From Calothrix sp. NIES-2100 (GTDB lineage Bacteria > Cyanobacteriota > Cyanobacteriia > Cyanobacteriales > Nostocaceae), in contig NZ_AP018178.1 of the NCBI RefSeq assembly GCF_002368195.1, positions 5,980,145-6,044,144 of the forward strand: a DNA stretch of 64,000 nucleotides, read 5' to 3'. Within the stretch, counting starts at the first letter, position 1; every line of letters begins with the position of its first letter. Below, piece after piece: positions 54,786 to 62,971 of the stretch. Below the pieces are notes generated by a model. The model did no database searches. It was not told the DNA's origin and saw only the letters and a program-made list of their open reading frames with translations. Both the position numbers and the translations under genes were made by a program.

Positions 54786-55673
54786 ATGGCAAACTTAATT
54801 AATTATCTGAATCCTCGTCTTGAAAAGGTATTTTATTATCGGCAAATAAAGCTGTTAATAATTAGATTATTGAGACAGTATGCTAGTTCTAAATACCAAA
54901 GATTTACAAAAAAAGTGAGCTTGCTAAATATTGAGATAGATAATTTATTTAAACATGAATTTTTACAAACTTTTCAGCAAGGTATTGTTTTTACACCAAA
55001 TGTTGATCATGTAATGAAATTGCAAAATGACCGAGAATTTTTGCAGGTATATAGTAGTGCCGACTATAGGTTATGTGATAGTCAAATATTGATTTATGCT
55101 TCTAAATTTTTGGGAAATCCCATTAAAGAAAAAATATCTGGTTCTGATTTATTTCCAGCCTTTTATACTTTCCACAAAAAAAACGAACAAATTAAAATCT
55201 TTCTCCTGGGAGCAGCTAAAGGTGTAGCAGCAAAGGCTCAAGAGAAAATTAATGCTAAAGTTCGCCGGAATATTATTGTCGGTTCACATTCACCATCTTT
55301 TGGATTTGAAAAAAACGAACAAGAGTGCAAAAATATCGTTGAATTAATTAATAATTCAGGAGCAACAGTATTAGCAGTAGGATTAGGTGCGCCTAAACAA
55401 GAAAAATGGATTTATAAATATAAAGAACAACTACCCAATATCAAGATATTTTTTGCCATAGGAGCTACGATTGATTTTGAAGCGGGTAATCTCAAGAGAG
55501 CGCCAGAATTTATTAGTAAATTAGGGTTAGAATGGTTATATAGAATGTTATGTGAACCCCAGAGATTATGGAAAAGATATTTAATTGAAGACTTACCTTT
55601 TTTATGGTTAATTCTGCAACAAAAACTTCATTTTTATCAAATGACACCTAGCGAAGAACAGAGTGGGAAGTAG
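54786..55673 (+). CDS. WecG/TagA/CpsF-family glycosyltransferase (GT26)
   Basis: There are 295 residues. Family motifs are FTPNVDHVMKLQNDREF near residue 77, DYRLCDSQILIYASKFLG, ISGSDLFPAF, VLAVGLGAPKQEKWI near 200 and GATIDFEAGNLKRAPEF near 225, ending with GLEWLYRMLCEPQRLWKRY. An N-terminal extension of about 50 basic residues is atypical. The enzyme transfers a (N-acetyl)hexosamine, often ManNAc(A), onto lipid-linked GlcNAc. It is probably part of the polysaccharide pathway encoded upstream. Confidence 0.9.
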   Translation: MANLINYLNPRLEKVFYYRQIKLLIIRLLRQYASSKYQRFTKKVSLLNIEIDNLFKHEFLQTFQQGIVFTPNVDHVMKLQNDREFLQVYSSADYRLCDSQILIYASKFLGNPIKEKISGSDLFPAFYTFHKKNEQIKIFLLGAAKGVAAKAQEKINAKVRRNIIVGSHSPSFGFEKNEQECKNIVELINNSGATVLAVGLGAPKQEKWIYKYKEQLPNIKIFFAIGATIDFEAGNLKRAPEFISKLGLEWLYRMLCEPQRLWKRYLIEDLPFLWLILQQKLHFYQMTPSEEQSGK

Positions 55674-55711
55674 GGCATGGGGCATGGAGATGAGGGAGCA
55701 GGGGAGACAAT

Positions 55712-55753
55712 CGACAACTGACAACTGACAACTGACTATTGACTATTGACTTT
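55712..55753. repeat. Heptamer run (CAACTGA, CTATTGA) forming the holB 3' end
   Basis: Three CAACTGA-type and two CTATTGA units are in register. The stop and last codons of holB on the minus strand (AAT AGT CAA TAG) lie within these units. Confidence 0.85.
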
Positions 55754-56698
55754 TTGATACAAAGATAATAAAGTGCATTCCCAAACTAAACGTGGTTGGG
55801 CGTAGCAAAGTAGAGATGTACGCGCTTTTTCTAATTGTTTAATAAACTCTTTTTTATACCAGTTATACCAATATATATGCTGAAGATAATCAACTAACCA
55901 TAGCTGTGCTTCTGTATCTAAATCTTTATCAATTTTTTTAGCTAAATCCAGAGCCTGACGATAGGATGAAGGTGCTTTTGTCAGATTTTCTAGTAGCTCA
56001 GGGGGGATAGCTGTGAGTTGTTGGTAAGATGCGATCGCACTTCCTGGGCTACCAGCAGCTATACTCAACAATGCTTGATTTTGCAAAACCTCTTGATGTC
56101 CAGTTTGAGTCAGTACCGCAGCTAAAGACTCTCCATCTAAACGATAAAACGGAATGCGTTGACAGCGTGATACTAATGTCGGTAACACAGAATCAAGGGA
56201 GGGTGCAATTAAAATCAATGTCGCCTGTCCTGGTTCTTCCAAGGTTTTCAGCAAAGCGTTGGCTGCTGCTTCGGCCATTGTTTCAGCTTGTTCTAGCACT
56301 ACCACATTTCTCGAGGCTTCCAAAGGTGTCCGTCCGAGAAACTCAGTAATTTGCCGAATTTGCTCTAACCTAATTACAGGCGGTGCTTTACGCTTCACAC
56401 CTTTTTCTGCTGCTTCTTTTGCTGTCAGTAGTTGTCCTTGGTATTGGTAAGTCGGCTCTACCCACAATACATCTGGGTGGTTACCTTGAAGCAATCGATT
56501 ATGTAAAGACGTAATTAATTTTGTCTCTACAGAACTAGAAAATAGCAACTCAATAAAGCACCGCGCGGCTAAACTCCGTCCCACCCCATCCGCCCCAACA
56601 AATAAATAGGCTGGTGCTAAGCGGTTTTGTTTCACCGCCTGAGTCAATAATTCTATAGCTTGTTGTTGTCCTAGAAGTGGTGTAAATGGATTAGTCAT
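55736..56698 (-). CDS. holB: DNA polymerase III subunit delta'
   Basis: There are 320 residues. The N-terminal AAA+ domain has LLGQQQAIELLTQAVKQNRLAPAYLFVGADGVGRSLAARCF (Walker A GADGVGRS), then NALLKTLEEPGQATLILI and SRCQRIPFYRL, the clamp-loader SRC motif. No zinc finger cysteines are apparent. It is part of the clamp loader that opens and loads the beta clamp. It probably follows tmk in an operon. Both its start codon and its stop codon lie inside heptamer repeat arrays. Confidence 0.92.
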   Translation of the reverse strand: MTNPFTPLLGQQQAIELLTQAVKQNRLAPAYLFVGADGVGRSLAARCFIELLFSSSVETKLITSLHNRLLQGNHPDVLWVEPTYQYQGQLLTAKEAAEKGVKRKAPPVIRLEQIRQITEFLGRTPLEASRNVVVLEQAETMAEAAANALLKTLEEPGQATLILIAPSLDSVLPTLVSRCQRIPFYRLDGESLAAVLTQTGHQEVLQNQALLSIAAGSPGSAIASYQQLTAIPPELLENLTKAPSSYRQALDLAKKIDKDLDTEAQLWLVDYLQHIYWYNWYKKEFIKQLEKARTSLLCYAQPRLVWECTLLSLYQKVNSQ

Positions 56699-56756
56699 TG
56701 GTCATTGGTCATTGGTCATTGGTCATTGGTCATTTGTGATTTGTGATTTGTCATTG
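56694..56756. repeat. Nine GTCATTG-type heptamers overlapping the holB start
   Basis: Units: five GTCATTG, one GTCATTT, two GTGATTT, one GTCATTG. On the minus strand the repeat reads CAATGAC, so each such unit contributes an ATG. The unit nearest the gene provides the holB start codon at 56698-56696. Confidence 0.92.
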
Positions 56757-56808
56757 GGAGGAGAGGGAAGCTTTTTTATATTCTCCCTTGTCCCCCATGC
56801 CCTATGCC

Positions 56809-57441
56809 CTATTCCCAAGATAAGCGATCGCGCAAAATTCCTTGAATGATTTGATGTACCTCCAATGCGCTCAAACTCCCATCTATGGGTATAATTCTTT
56901 CTGGATAAGCTGCGGCTAACTGTGCGTATCCTTGCTGTACTCGCTGATGAAAGGCGATTGTTTCTTGTTCAATTCTGTCTAAGGCTGCTTCAGAACCACG
57001 TTTGCGCGCCAGTCCCACTTCGACATCGACATCTAACCAGATAGTCAGGTCACTTTGTAAACCCCCAGTAGCAATATAATTTAGCTGGTCAATTAAACTC
57101 ATATTCAAAAGCCGACCAAAACCTTGGTAGGCAATGGTAGATTCAATATAGCGATCGCATAAAATATATTTGCCTTGTGCTAAATTCGGTTTCAGTTCTT
57201 GTTCTACATGTTGCGCTCTGTCAGCAGCATATAATAATAATTCTGTCACCTCTGCGATCGGTTTATTATCTGCCTTTTCTAGCAACAAGCGGCGCAAATC
57301 TAAGCCTAATTCTGTTCCCCCCGGTTCCCGCGTGAGTACTACCGGAACACCAAGACTTTGCAACCACTCTTGACAAAGCTGCATTTGGCTGGTCTTACCG
57401 CAGCCTTCCACCCCTTCAAATACAATTAATTTGCCACCCAT
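56809..57441 (-). CDS. tmk: Thymidylate kinase
   Basis: There are 210 residues. The P-loop FEGVEGCGKTSQ is at the N-terminus. The DR(Y/H) motif CDRYIESTIAYQGFGR is near residue 93 and the LID region is near 140-155. The enzyme phosphorylates dTMP to dTDP. It lies 110 bp upstream of holB, a common cyanobacterial pairing. Its stop codon is within a GGGCATA-type repeat. Confidence 0.95.
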   Translation of the reverse strand: MGGKLIVFEGVEGCGKTSQMQLCQEWLQSLGVPVVLTREPGGTELGLDLRRLLLEKADNKPIAEVTELLLYAADRAQHVEQELKPNLAQGKYILCDRYIESTIAYQGFGRLLNMSLIDQLNYIATGGLQSDLTIWLDVDVEVGLARKRGSEAALDRIEQETIAFHQRVQQGYAQLAAAYPERIIPIDGSLSALEVHQIIQGILRDRLSWE

Positions 57442-57790
57442 GCTGTGAATAAACTTTTTTTGCTGATGTTTTATTACGCTACCAGCTAGCGATCGCTTTT
57501 TAACAGTACGCGGAAGTCCCCACCCTCAATGTACTCATAGGGTGGGGGAGACCCCGCCCCTACCACTTCTCTAAATATACAAGGGTGTGTTACGGCTATA
57601 TAAAAATTTGGGACTTTGAGAGAGTGAGAATTAGCCGATATTCACCATATTTATTGGTGCGTTATCGAAACGCTTAACGCACCATACTAGACTTTAGCCA
57701 TTTTCACAAAACTACTTAGTAAAATAGAAAAAAGTTTTTCCTAATCAAAAGAGTTGCGTTCTTTGGTTTGAATAAAGTCCAGCTAAACTT
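57442..57790. other. Spacer between argS and tmk with two hairpins
   Basis: Hairpin 57518-57547 has arms CCCCACCCT/AGGGTGGGG; hairpin 57655-57684 has arms TGGTGCGTTA/TAACGCACCA, of the same family as 15291-15331. One or both may end argS transcription. No gene. Confidence 0.65.
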
Positions 57791-59557
57791 CTACATTCGT
57801 TCTAATACCTGAATTCCTAACAGCGATAAACCTAACTTGAGGGTTCTAGCTGTTAAATCACACAGAACTAAGCGAGATGTCCGCAGAGGTTCCTCAGCAA
57901 TTAGTATCGGAACACCGTGATCTTTGTCATAAAACTGATTAAACTTCTTACTCAGTTCATACAAATATTCACATAACCGATTCGGCATTAAGTCTTGCTC
58001 TACAGTACTAATAACCTCATCAAGTTGCAGTAAATATTTTGCCAGTGCTAATTCTGTTTCATGTTCCAACAGAACTTTGGTATTTTCTCCCAACTCCTCA
58101 AAGTTAATATCACCCTTGCGGCTAATTCCCTGAATCCGTGCATAAGCATACAGCATATAAGGTGCAGTATTACCTTTGAGATCCAGCATTTTGTCGTAGC
58201 TGAAAATATAGTTACTAGTGCGGTTTTGGCTTAAATCAGCATATTTAACTGCGCTGATACCAACTACCTCAGCAACTTTATTAATGAATTCTTCTGTTTC
58301 TTCGCGCTCTTCTTTTTTTAGTCTAACTTCTAAGTCTGCACGCGCACGAGAAACTGCTTTATCTAACAAATCCCGCAACCGTTCTGCATCTGTGGAACGA
58401 GTTCTGTACCTCTTACCATCTTCCCCTAAAACCAAGCCAAAAGGTACATGAACCAATTCCACATCATCGGGAATCCATCCGGCCTTGCGTGCTACCTTAA
58501 AAAATTGGGCAAAGTGGTTTGATTGTCCAGCATCTGTTACATAAATTATCCGCTTGGCTTCATCTTGTTGAATCCGGTAGCGTAAAGCGGCTAAATCTGT
58601 TGTCGCGTAATTATAACCACCATCTGTTTTTTGCACAATCAAAGGTAGCGGTTCACCTTCTCTGTTAGTAAATCCTTCTACAAATACACATTTCGCCCCT
58701 TGATTTTCCACCAGTAGCCCAGATGCTTCTAAATCTGCCACAATTCCTGGTAGTAAGGGGTTGTAGAAAGATTCGCCCCGTTCTGTTACCTTGATATCCA
58801 GCAAGTCATAAATTATTTGAAACTCTTGTCTTGATTGTTCGCATAGCAGTTTCCAAGCATGGATTGTATCTTCCGCACCTGCTTGTAATCTGACAACTTC
58901 TTGTCTTGCTGTTTCTTGAAATACTTCATCTGCATCAAACCGCTGTTTGGCTTGGCGGTAAAAACTGACTAAATCACCAATATTTAAAGCATTAGCAGTA
59001 GTTAGAGCTTCTGGGGAAACTTCCCGCAGGTAGGCGATTAACATCCCAAATTGAGTACCCCAATCACCCACATGGTTTAACCGCAAGACATCATGTCCGA
59101 GAAATTCCAAAATCCGGGCAATACTATCACCAATAATAGTTGAGCGCAGATGCCCAACGTGCATTTCCTTAGCAATATTGGGACTGGAAAAATCGACAAT
59201 TTCTCGCTGTGGTGTTTTCGCTGTGGGTACACCTAATCGAGAATCTGACTGAATCGCATTTAATTGTACTTCCAGGTATGTGGGTTTGAGCTTCAGATTG
59301 ATAAACCCAGGCCCAGCAATCTCTGGTGCTTCGCAGATTTCTGATACATCTAGTTTATCCGCGATCGCCGCTGCAATTTGTCTTGGTTGCTTTCCTAGCT
59401 TTTTACTCAGGGATAAAGCCACATTCGCCTGATAATCACCAAACTTAGGATTGCTAGCAGTCACCAAAATCGGATCTACTCCAGCATACTCATCGCCAAA
59501 AGCAGCCACCAAGGCCTGTGCAAATTGATGTTTTAGTTTTTCTTGTGTAGCGTTCAT
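57791..59557 (-). CDS. argS: Arginyl-tRNA synthetase
   Basis: There are 588 residues, class I. The N-terminal Add-1 domain precedes the HIGH-type motif SPNIAKEMHVGHLRSTIIGD near residue 125. DGGYNYATTDLAALRYR is near 310 and a KMSKS-equivalent is in GEDGKRYRTRSTDAERL near 380. The C-terminal anticodon-binding helical domain ends LGLSLLGIQVLERM. Length and motifs are complete. Confidence 0.97.
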   Translation of the reverse strand: MNATQEKLKHQFAQALVAAFGDEYAGVDPILVTASNPKFGDYQANVALSLSKKLGKQPRQIAAAIADKLDVSEICEAPEIAGPGFINLKLKPTYLEVQLNAIQSDSRLGVPTAKTPQREIVDFSSPNIAKEMHVGHLRSTIIGDSIARILEFLGHDVLRLNHVGDWGTQFGMLIAYLREVSPEALTTANALNIGDLVSFYRQAKQRFDADEVFQETARQEVVRLQAGAEDTIHAWKLLCEQSRQEFQIIYDLLDIKVTERGESFYNPLLPGIVADLEASGLLVENQGAKCVFVEGFTNREGEPLPLIVQKTDGGYNYATTDLAALRYRIQQDEAKRIIYVTDAGQSNHFAQFFKVARKAGWIPDDVELVHVPFGLVLGEDGKRYRTRSTDAERLRDLLDKAVSRARADLEVRLKKEEREETEEFINKVAEVVGISAVKYADLSQNRTSNYIFSYDKMLDLKGNTAPYMLYAYARIQGISRKGDINFEELGENTKVLLEHETELALAKYLLQLDEVISTVEQDLMPNRLCEYLYELSKKFNQFYDKDHGVPILIAEEPLRTSRLVLCDLTARTLKLGLSLLGIQVLERM

Positions 59558-59640
59558 ATATAAATTTTATCTGTGACAGGCGTAATCTGACTGTTAAGAG
59601 GTGGATACTCTCAGGAGCTTGATTATTTTAACCATAAAAT

Positions 59641-60324
59641 ATGGTTACCATTACTCACCCAAGACTGTCATGGTACAGTACAACCGACTCTGATGACACC
59701 CCAGTGGATAACGAACTGCAAAACCTCATCCCTAATTTATTAGCAGCGATTTTAGCTTTAGCATGGAATGACCGTACTGACTGGTATTTTGGTGTGGATC
59801 TGGGCATTTATTATGCACCATGACAACCGCCATTAGTACCAGATGGATTTCTCAGCTTAGGATTAAAACGCTTTGTAGAAGAAGAGAGGCGCTTAAGTTA
59901 TGTACGGTGGGAAGAGGCGGTGGGTACTGTTCCTATCTTAGCTCTAGAAGTCGTCTCCAAAACCTCTGGTGGCGAGTACAAACAGAAAAAAATTGATTAC
60001 GCCCAACTAGGAATTTTGTATTACGCCATTTACGTACTTAGTCGCAGATATCGCCGCAAACGAGAACCTTTAGAAGTTTATCGCTTAGTTGAGGGCAACT
60101 ATATTTTACAACCAGGCTCACGGGTGTGGATGCCAGAAATTGCTTTAGCAATAGGGCGAGAACGCGGTACTTACTTGGGACGGACGCGAGAATGGTTATA
60201 TTGGTACGACCAAAAAGGACGGAAATTACTTACACCCGAGGAATTAGTGCAACAAGAAAGAGAACGCGCTGATAGACTGCCGCAAAAGCTACGGGATTTA
60301 GGAATTAACGCAGAGAATATTTAG
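59641..60324 (+). pseudogene. Uma2-family (DUF820) endonuclease-like gene with an in-frame stop
   Basis: The frame reads 60 residues from ATG 59641 (VTITHPRLSWYSTTDSDDTP...YFGVDLGIYYAP), meets TGA at 59821-59823, and continues in the same frame with QPPLVPDGFLSLG...WEEAVGTVPILALEVVSKTSGGEYKQKKIDYAQLGILYY. The family's PD-(D/E)xK-like core (the D of PDGFL, the LEVVSKT and KKIDYAQLG segments) lies mainly after the stop. One nonsense codon is the only visible lesion. Uma2 families are very abundant in cyanobacteria. Confidence 0.85.
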
Positions 60325-60735
60325 GGAATAGGAAAGTGCGATCGCATTTCTGTAGTACATTAGAAAGCTCTTTTAATTTAATATTTTCCTTATTGTTCTA
60401 TTCAAGAATTTGACTTATTACTCGAGCAAAACCAGTATTTTTACTCAAATTAATAATTTAATCTAATTTTTTTACTTAATTGCTATATCGCTGAATTCAG
60501 TAATTATTCCCTACAACATAGATTTCGCATGTGTCAAAATAATAAGCGAACACTTATTTAAACTTTTTTCCATACAATTTCTGGAATTTTTGATTTACCA
60601 AATCTTTACTTATGACTACAAATATTGTCCAGCAGGTAAAATTCTCGCTAATTCTAGCTTTACAAGCAAAGCGAGTAAGTGCGATCGCATGATTTATCTC
60701 TACTAAATTCAATTTTTAGGCTTATTTATTGCTTA
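60325..60735. other. Spacer after Uma2 pseudogene
   Basis: AT-rich, with two HIP1-like sites (near 60338 and 60682). No gene or clear secondary structure was recognised. Confidence 0.5.
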
Positions 60736-61734
60736 TCAAGAATAACATTGTTGCTTTGTCAACCGATATTTAACGACAGCTTGACAGAATTCTAAAAGTT
60801 GTTCTTCTGGAAAATCTCGCTTGGCGAAGTTAGCAATTACACAAACAAACTGGACATTTCCCGGAACATAACCAAGTGCAGTATTTATCCTATCTAAGCT
60901 TGCAGTTTTTGGATGTAGCTGACGACCATTCCAATCCTCTGTAGTTTTTGGATTGTCTAATTCCCAGCCAGTATAGGGACATTTTCCACCCTGCTGTTCC
61001 CATAATTCTTTTAAATATTCTAGCGTGATAGTACATTCCCTGCCTTTACTTTTTACCCGTTTTCTTGCCGATATGAGATGCTGACGAAACGGTGAATATT
61101 CATCTCGGCGATTTCCTAACAATAAATGTTTAGTATTCTCGCTATTGGGATTGATTAAGGTATTCAAGTTATCTACATACGATTTTTTATAGCGAGCGAC
61201 ATCATAACAAAAATTGATTAATTCTTCTTCAGTAAAAGCATTTTTAGCAAAGTTAGCAATTACAGCCACAAATTGAATGTTGTCTAAAGTGTAGCCTTGA
61301 GTTGAATCTATACGATCTACACTGGCTCTGTTAATAGTTAAAAGCGTATTTTCATAATCAGTAGTGCAAGGTAAAAGAATTAAATTCCAACCTGTATAAG
61401 GACAAGTACCATTTTGTTGTTCCCATAAAAGCTTTAGTTCGGTTAATGTTACACAGCAATCTTGATTTCTGTGTTTCGCAGACTTTTTCATCACTTTTAG
61501 ATGATATCGAAAGGGCGAAAAATCATCTCGCCTAATTATTTCTCTTAAATAGGACGTATTTCTATTAATTTTATCTTTGAAATTAATTAATCCTTTAAAC
61601 TTGCCGTAACATGATTTAGAATAGAAATGTGGCCTTCCTAATCGTTCACTTCTGTTAAACTCAGCTTTAAGTTTACGAAATTCTTTACCACAAGCCGGAT
61701 TTTGACAAACAACAATTACTTCGGAATTACCCAT
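60736..61734 (-). CDS. Duplicated HNH-like endonuclease-type protein downstream of ssrA
   Basis: There are 332 residues. An N-terminal zinc-ribbon-like part (CQNPACGKEF, KSCYGKF) is followed by two homologous modules. Each module has LWEQQ-G-CPYTGW, then SVDRID or SLDRIN, then GYxxxNxQFVxVIANFAK, then an FC-Y tail. The DRI(D/N)...N-QFV pattern is that of HNH nucleases of phage or homing type. Function is unproven. The ATG at 61734 immediately follows the T tract of the ssrA terminator, and AGGTGG in the terminator arm is the only Shine-Dalgarno candidate. Confidence 0.75.
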   Translation of the reverse strand: MGNSEVIVVCQNPACGKEFRKLKAEFNRSERLGRPHFYSKSCYGKFKGLINFKDKINRNTSYLREIIRRDDFSPFRYHLKVMKKSAKHRNQDCCVTLTELKLLWEQQNGTCPYTGWNLILLPCTTDYENTLLTINRASVDRIDSTQGYTLDNIQFVAVIANFAKNAFTEEELINFCYDVARYKKSYVDNLNTLINPNSENTKHLLLGNRRDEYSPFRQHLISARKRVKSKGRECTITLEYLKELWEQQGGKCPYTGWELDNPKTTEDWNGRQLHPKTASLDRINTALGYVPGNVQFVCVIANFAKRDFPEEQLLEFCQAVVKYRLTKQQCYS

Positions 61735-61775
61735 AAAAAAATATCCACCTTGATATCAAATTATCAGGTGGATAT
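61735..61775 (-). terminator. ssrA terminator overlapping the RBS of the HNH gene
   Basis: On the minus strand ATATCCACCT (61775-61766) pairs perfectly with AGGTGGATAT (61750-61741), followed directly by T6 and the HNH-gene ATG. AGGTGG at 61750-61745 is ten bases before that ATG and would be a good Shine-Dalgarno sequence, but it is buried in the hairpin. Confidence 0.8.
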
Positions 61776-61791
61776 GGAGTTTATATAAATA

Positions 61792-62177
61792 TGGAGCTTA
61801 TGGGAGTTGAACCCATGTCCAAATTGGGTATTAACCCTCCACTCATTCACAGGTTTAGCCTATCTAATCCTCAAGGCGGGAATCGTTCATTATCCCGAAC
61901 GTAGGATGCTCTGATTAAGTCTTAGCTAGCAAGCCAACCAGAGAACACTTGCTAGAGCATCCGTTGGGGTTGGTCTCTAGCCCTTAACGGAGTCGGACTA
62001 AAGACGCTCGAACCTATAAGAGGCGTTTAGGCAGCTACTAGAGCTTCCCGACGAGCAAATTTTACGATGTTATTCGCATTTACTTTTGTTTTGAGCCTTT
62101 GATTTGCGAGAGGAGACTCACTCTCGACCTGAATCACAGAGCAGCGTTCGCCAACCTGTCGAAACCGTTAAAGCCCC
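61792..62177 (-). ncRNA. ssrA: Transfer-messenger RNA (tmRNA)
   Basis: The 386-nt gene begins GGGGCTTTAACGGTTTCGAC and ends with the T-arm GGGTTCAACTCCC and an acceptor strand AAGCTCC plus discriminator A. The 7-bp acceptor stem pairs GGGGCTT with AAGCTCC (one G-U). CCA is not encoded. The tag frame is at 62077-62027. tmRNA rescues stalled ribosomes with SmpB and tags the product for proteolysis. Confidence 0.97.
62027..62077 (-). other. tmRNA proteolysis-tag reading frame
   Basis: Resume codon GCG at 62077-62075, then ANNIVKFARREALVAA and TAA. The hydrophobic LVAA end is the protease signal; the sequence is of cyanobacterial type. Confidence 0.95.
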
Positions 62178-62194
62178 ATGCTTGTGATATATGT

Positions 62195-62200
62195 ATTATA
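62195..62200 (-). promoter_or_regulatory. ssrA -10 box
   Basis: TATAAT on the minus strand, 17 bases before the mature 5' end, so a short leader would be removed by RNase P. A TGACAC -35-like sequence lies further upstream, at a long spacing of about 18 bp. Confidence 0.55.
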
Positions 62201-62347
62201 GTCTGCTATTAGGGAAATGTGTCAGGTGATGACAAAAAAATATTAAACTGCGGCTAAGTTCACATGTTGATTTCGTAGTTGCTTGGGATTGCTGAATATA
62301 TTTTGAATCGCTATACTTGTACAATAAACAGTACAATAATCAATTAA

Positions 62348-62602
62348 ATGAAAGTTGTGTCTTTTAGCGAAGCGAGAAATAACCTCAAGGCTGTTTTAGA
62401 CCGAGTGGTAGAAGATGCCGACTATACCATCATCACTAGACGGGATGCGGAGGATGCGGTAGTGATGTCGCTAGAGTTATTTAATAGTTTGCTGGAGACT
62501 GTTCATTTACTCAAGTCTCCCGCTAATGCTGCCCATTTAGAGCGTTCTATTGCTCAATTCAAACAGGGGAAAGTGGTGGAGCGAAATTTGTTGGATGACT
62601 AG
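62348..62602 (+). CDS. yefM: YefM/Phd-family antitoxin
   Basis: There are 84 residues: MKVVSFSEARNNLKAVLDRVVEDADYTIITRRDAEDAVVMSL is the YefM DNA-binding N-terminus, and the flexible C-terminal half wraps the toxin. It should repress its own operon. It overlaps yoeB by eight bases. Confidence 0.93.
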   Translation: MKVVSFSEARNNLKAVLDRVVEDADYTIITRRDAEDAVVMSLELFNSLLETVHLLKSPANAAHLERSIAQFKQGKVVERNLLDD

Positions 62603-62861
62603 AAAGCTAGCATGGACAGATGAGGCTTGGAAGGATTATTTATACTGGCAAGAGCAAGACAAGAAAACGTTAAAACGAATTAATAAACTGATCGAAGCCA
62701 CAATCCGACTACCGTTTGAGGGAATCGGAAGACCAGAAGTACTGAGGGAGAATCTAGCTGGCTTTTGGTCGCGGCGAATTGATGATACTAATCGGTTAGT
62801 TTATGCGGTTGATGATGAGTATTTAACGATTATTGCTTGTCGATATCACTATTCTGATTGA
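62595..62861 (+). CDS. yoeB: YoeB-family mRNA interferase toxin
   Basis: There are 88 residues from ATG 62595. LAWTDEAWKDYLYWQEQDKKTLKRINKLI, GIGRPEVL, GFWSRRIDDTNRLVYAV and the C-terminal CRYHYSD are family hallmarks; the Arg of SRRID, Glu of RPEVL and terminal His correspond to catalytic residues. It cleaves mRNA in the ribosomal A site. The frame could extend to 62550, but the overlap arrangement favours 62595. Confidence 0.95.
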   Translation: MTRKLAWTDEAWKDYLYWQEQDKKTLKRINKLIEATIRLPFEGIGRPEVLRENLAGFWSRRIDDTNRLVYAVDDEYLTIIACRYHYSD

Positions 62862-62906
62862 GCGAACAAGGCAAAAGTAAAAAGTTAAAACATCCTCAAA
62901 ACCAAA

Positions 62907-62949
62907 AATAGCTAATCGCTAGTTTTAAAGTTACCAGCAATTAGCTATT
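62907..62949. terminator. Terminator between yoeB and atpG
   Basis: Perfect 10-bp dyad AATAGCTAAT (62907-62916) / ATTAGCTATT (62940-62949). On the minus strand a T-rich run follows, so it mainly ends atpG. Confidence 0.75.
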
Positions 62950-62971
62950 AGTGATAGTTACCAATTGAGTT

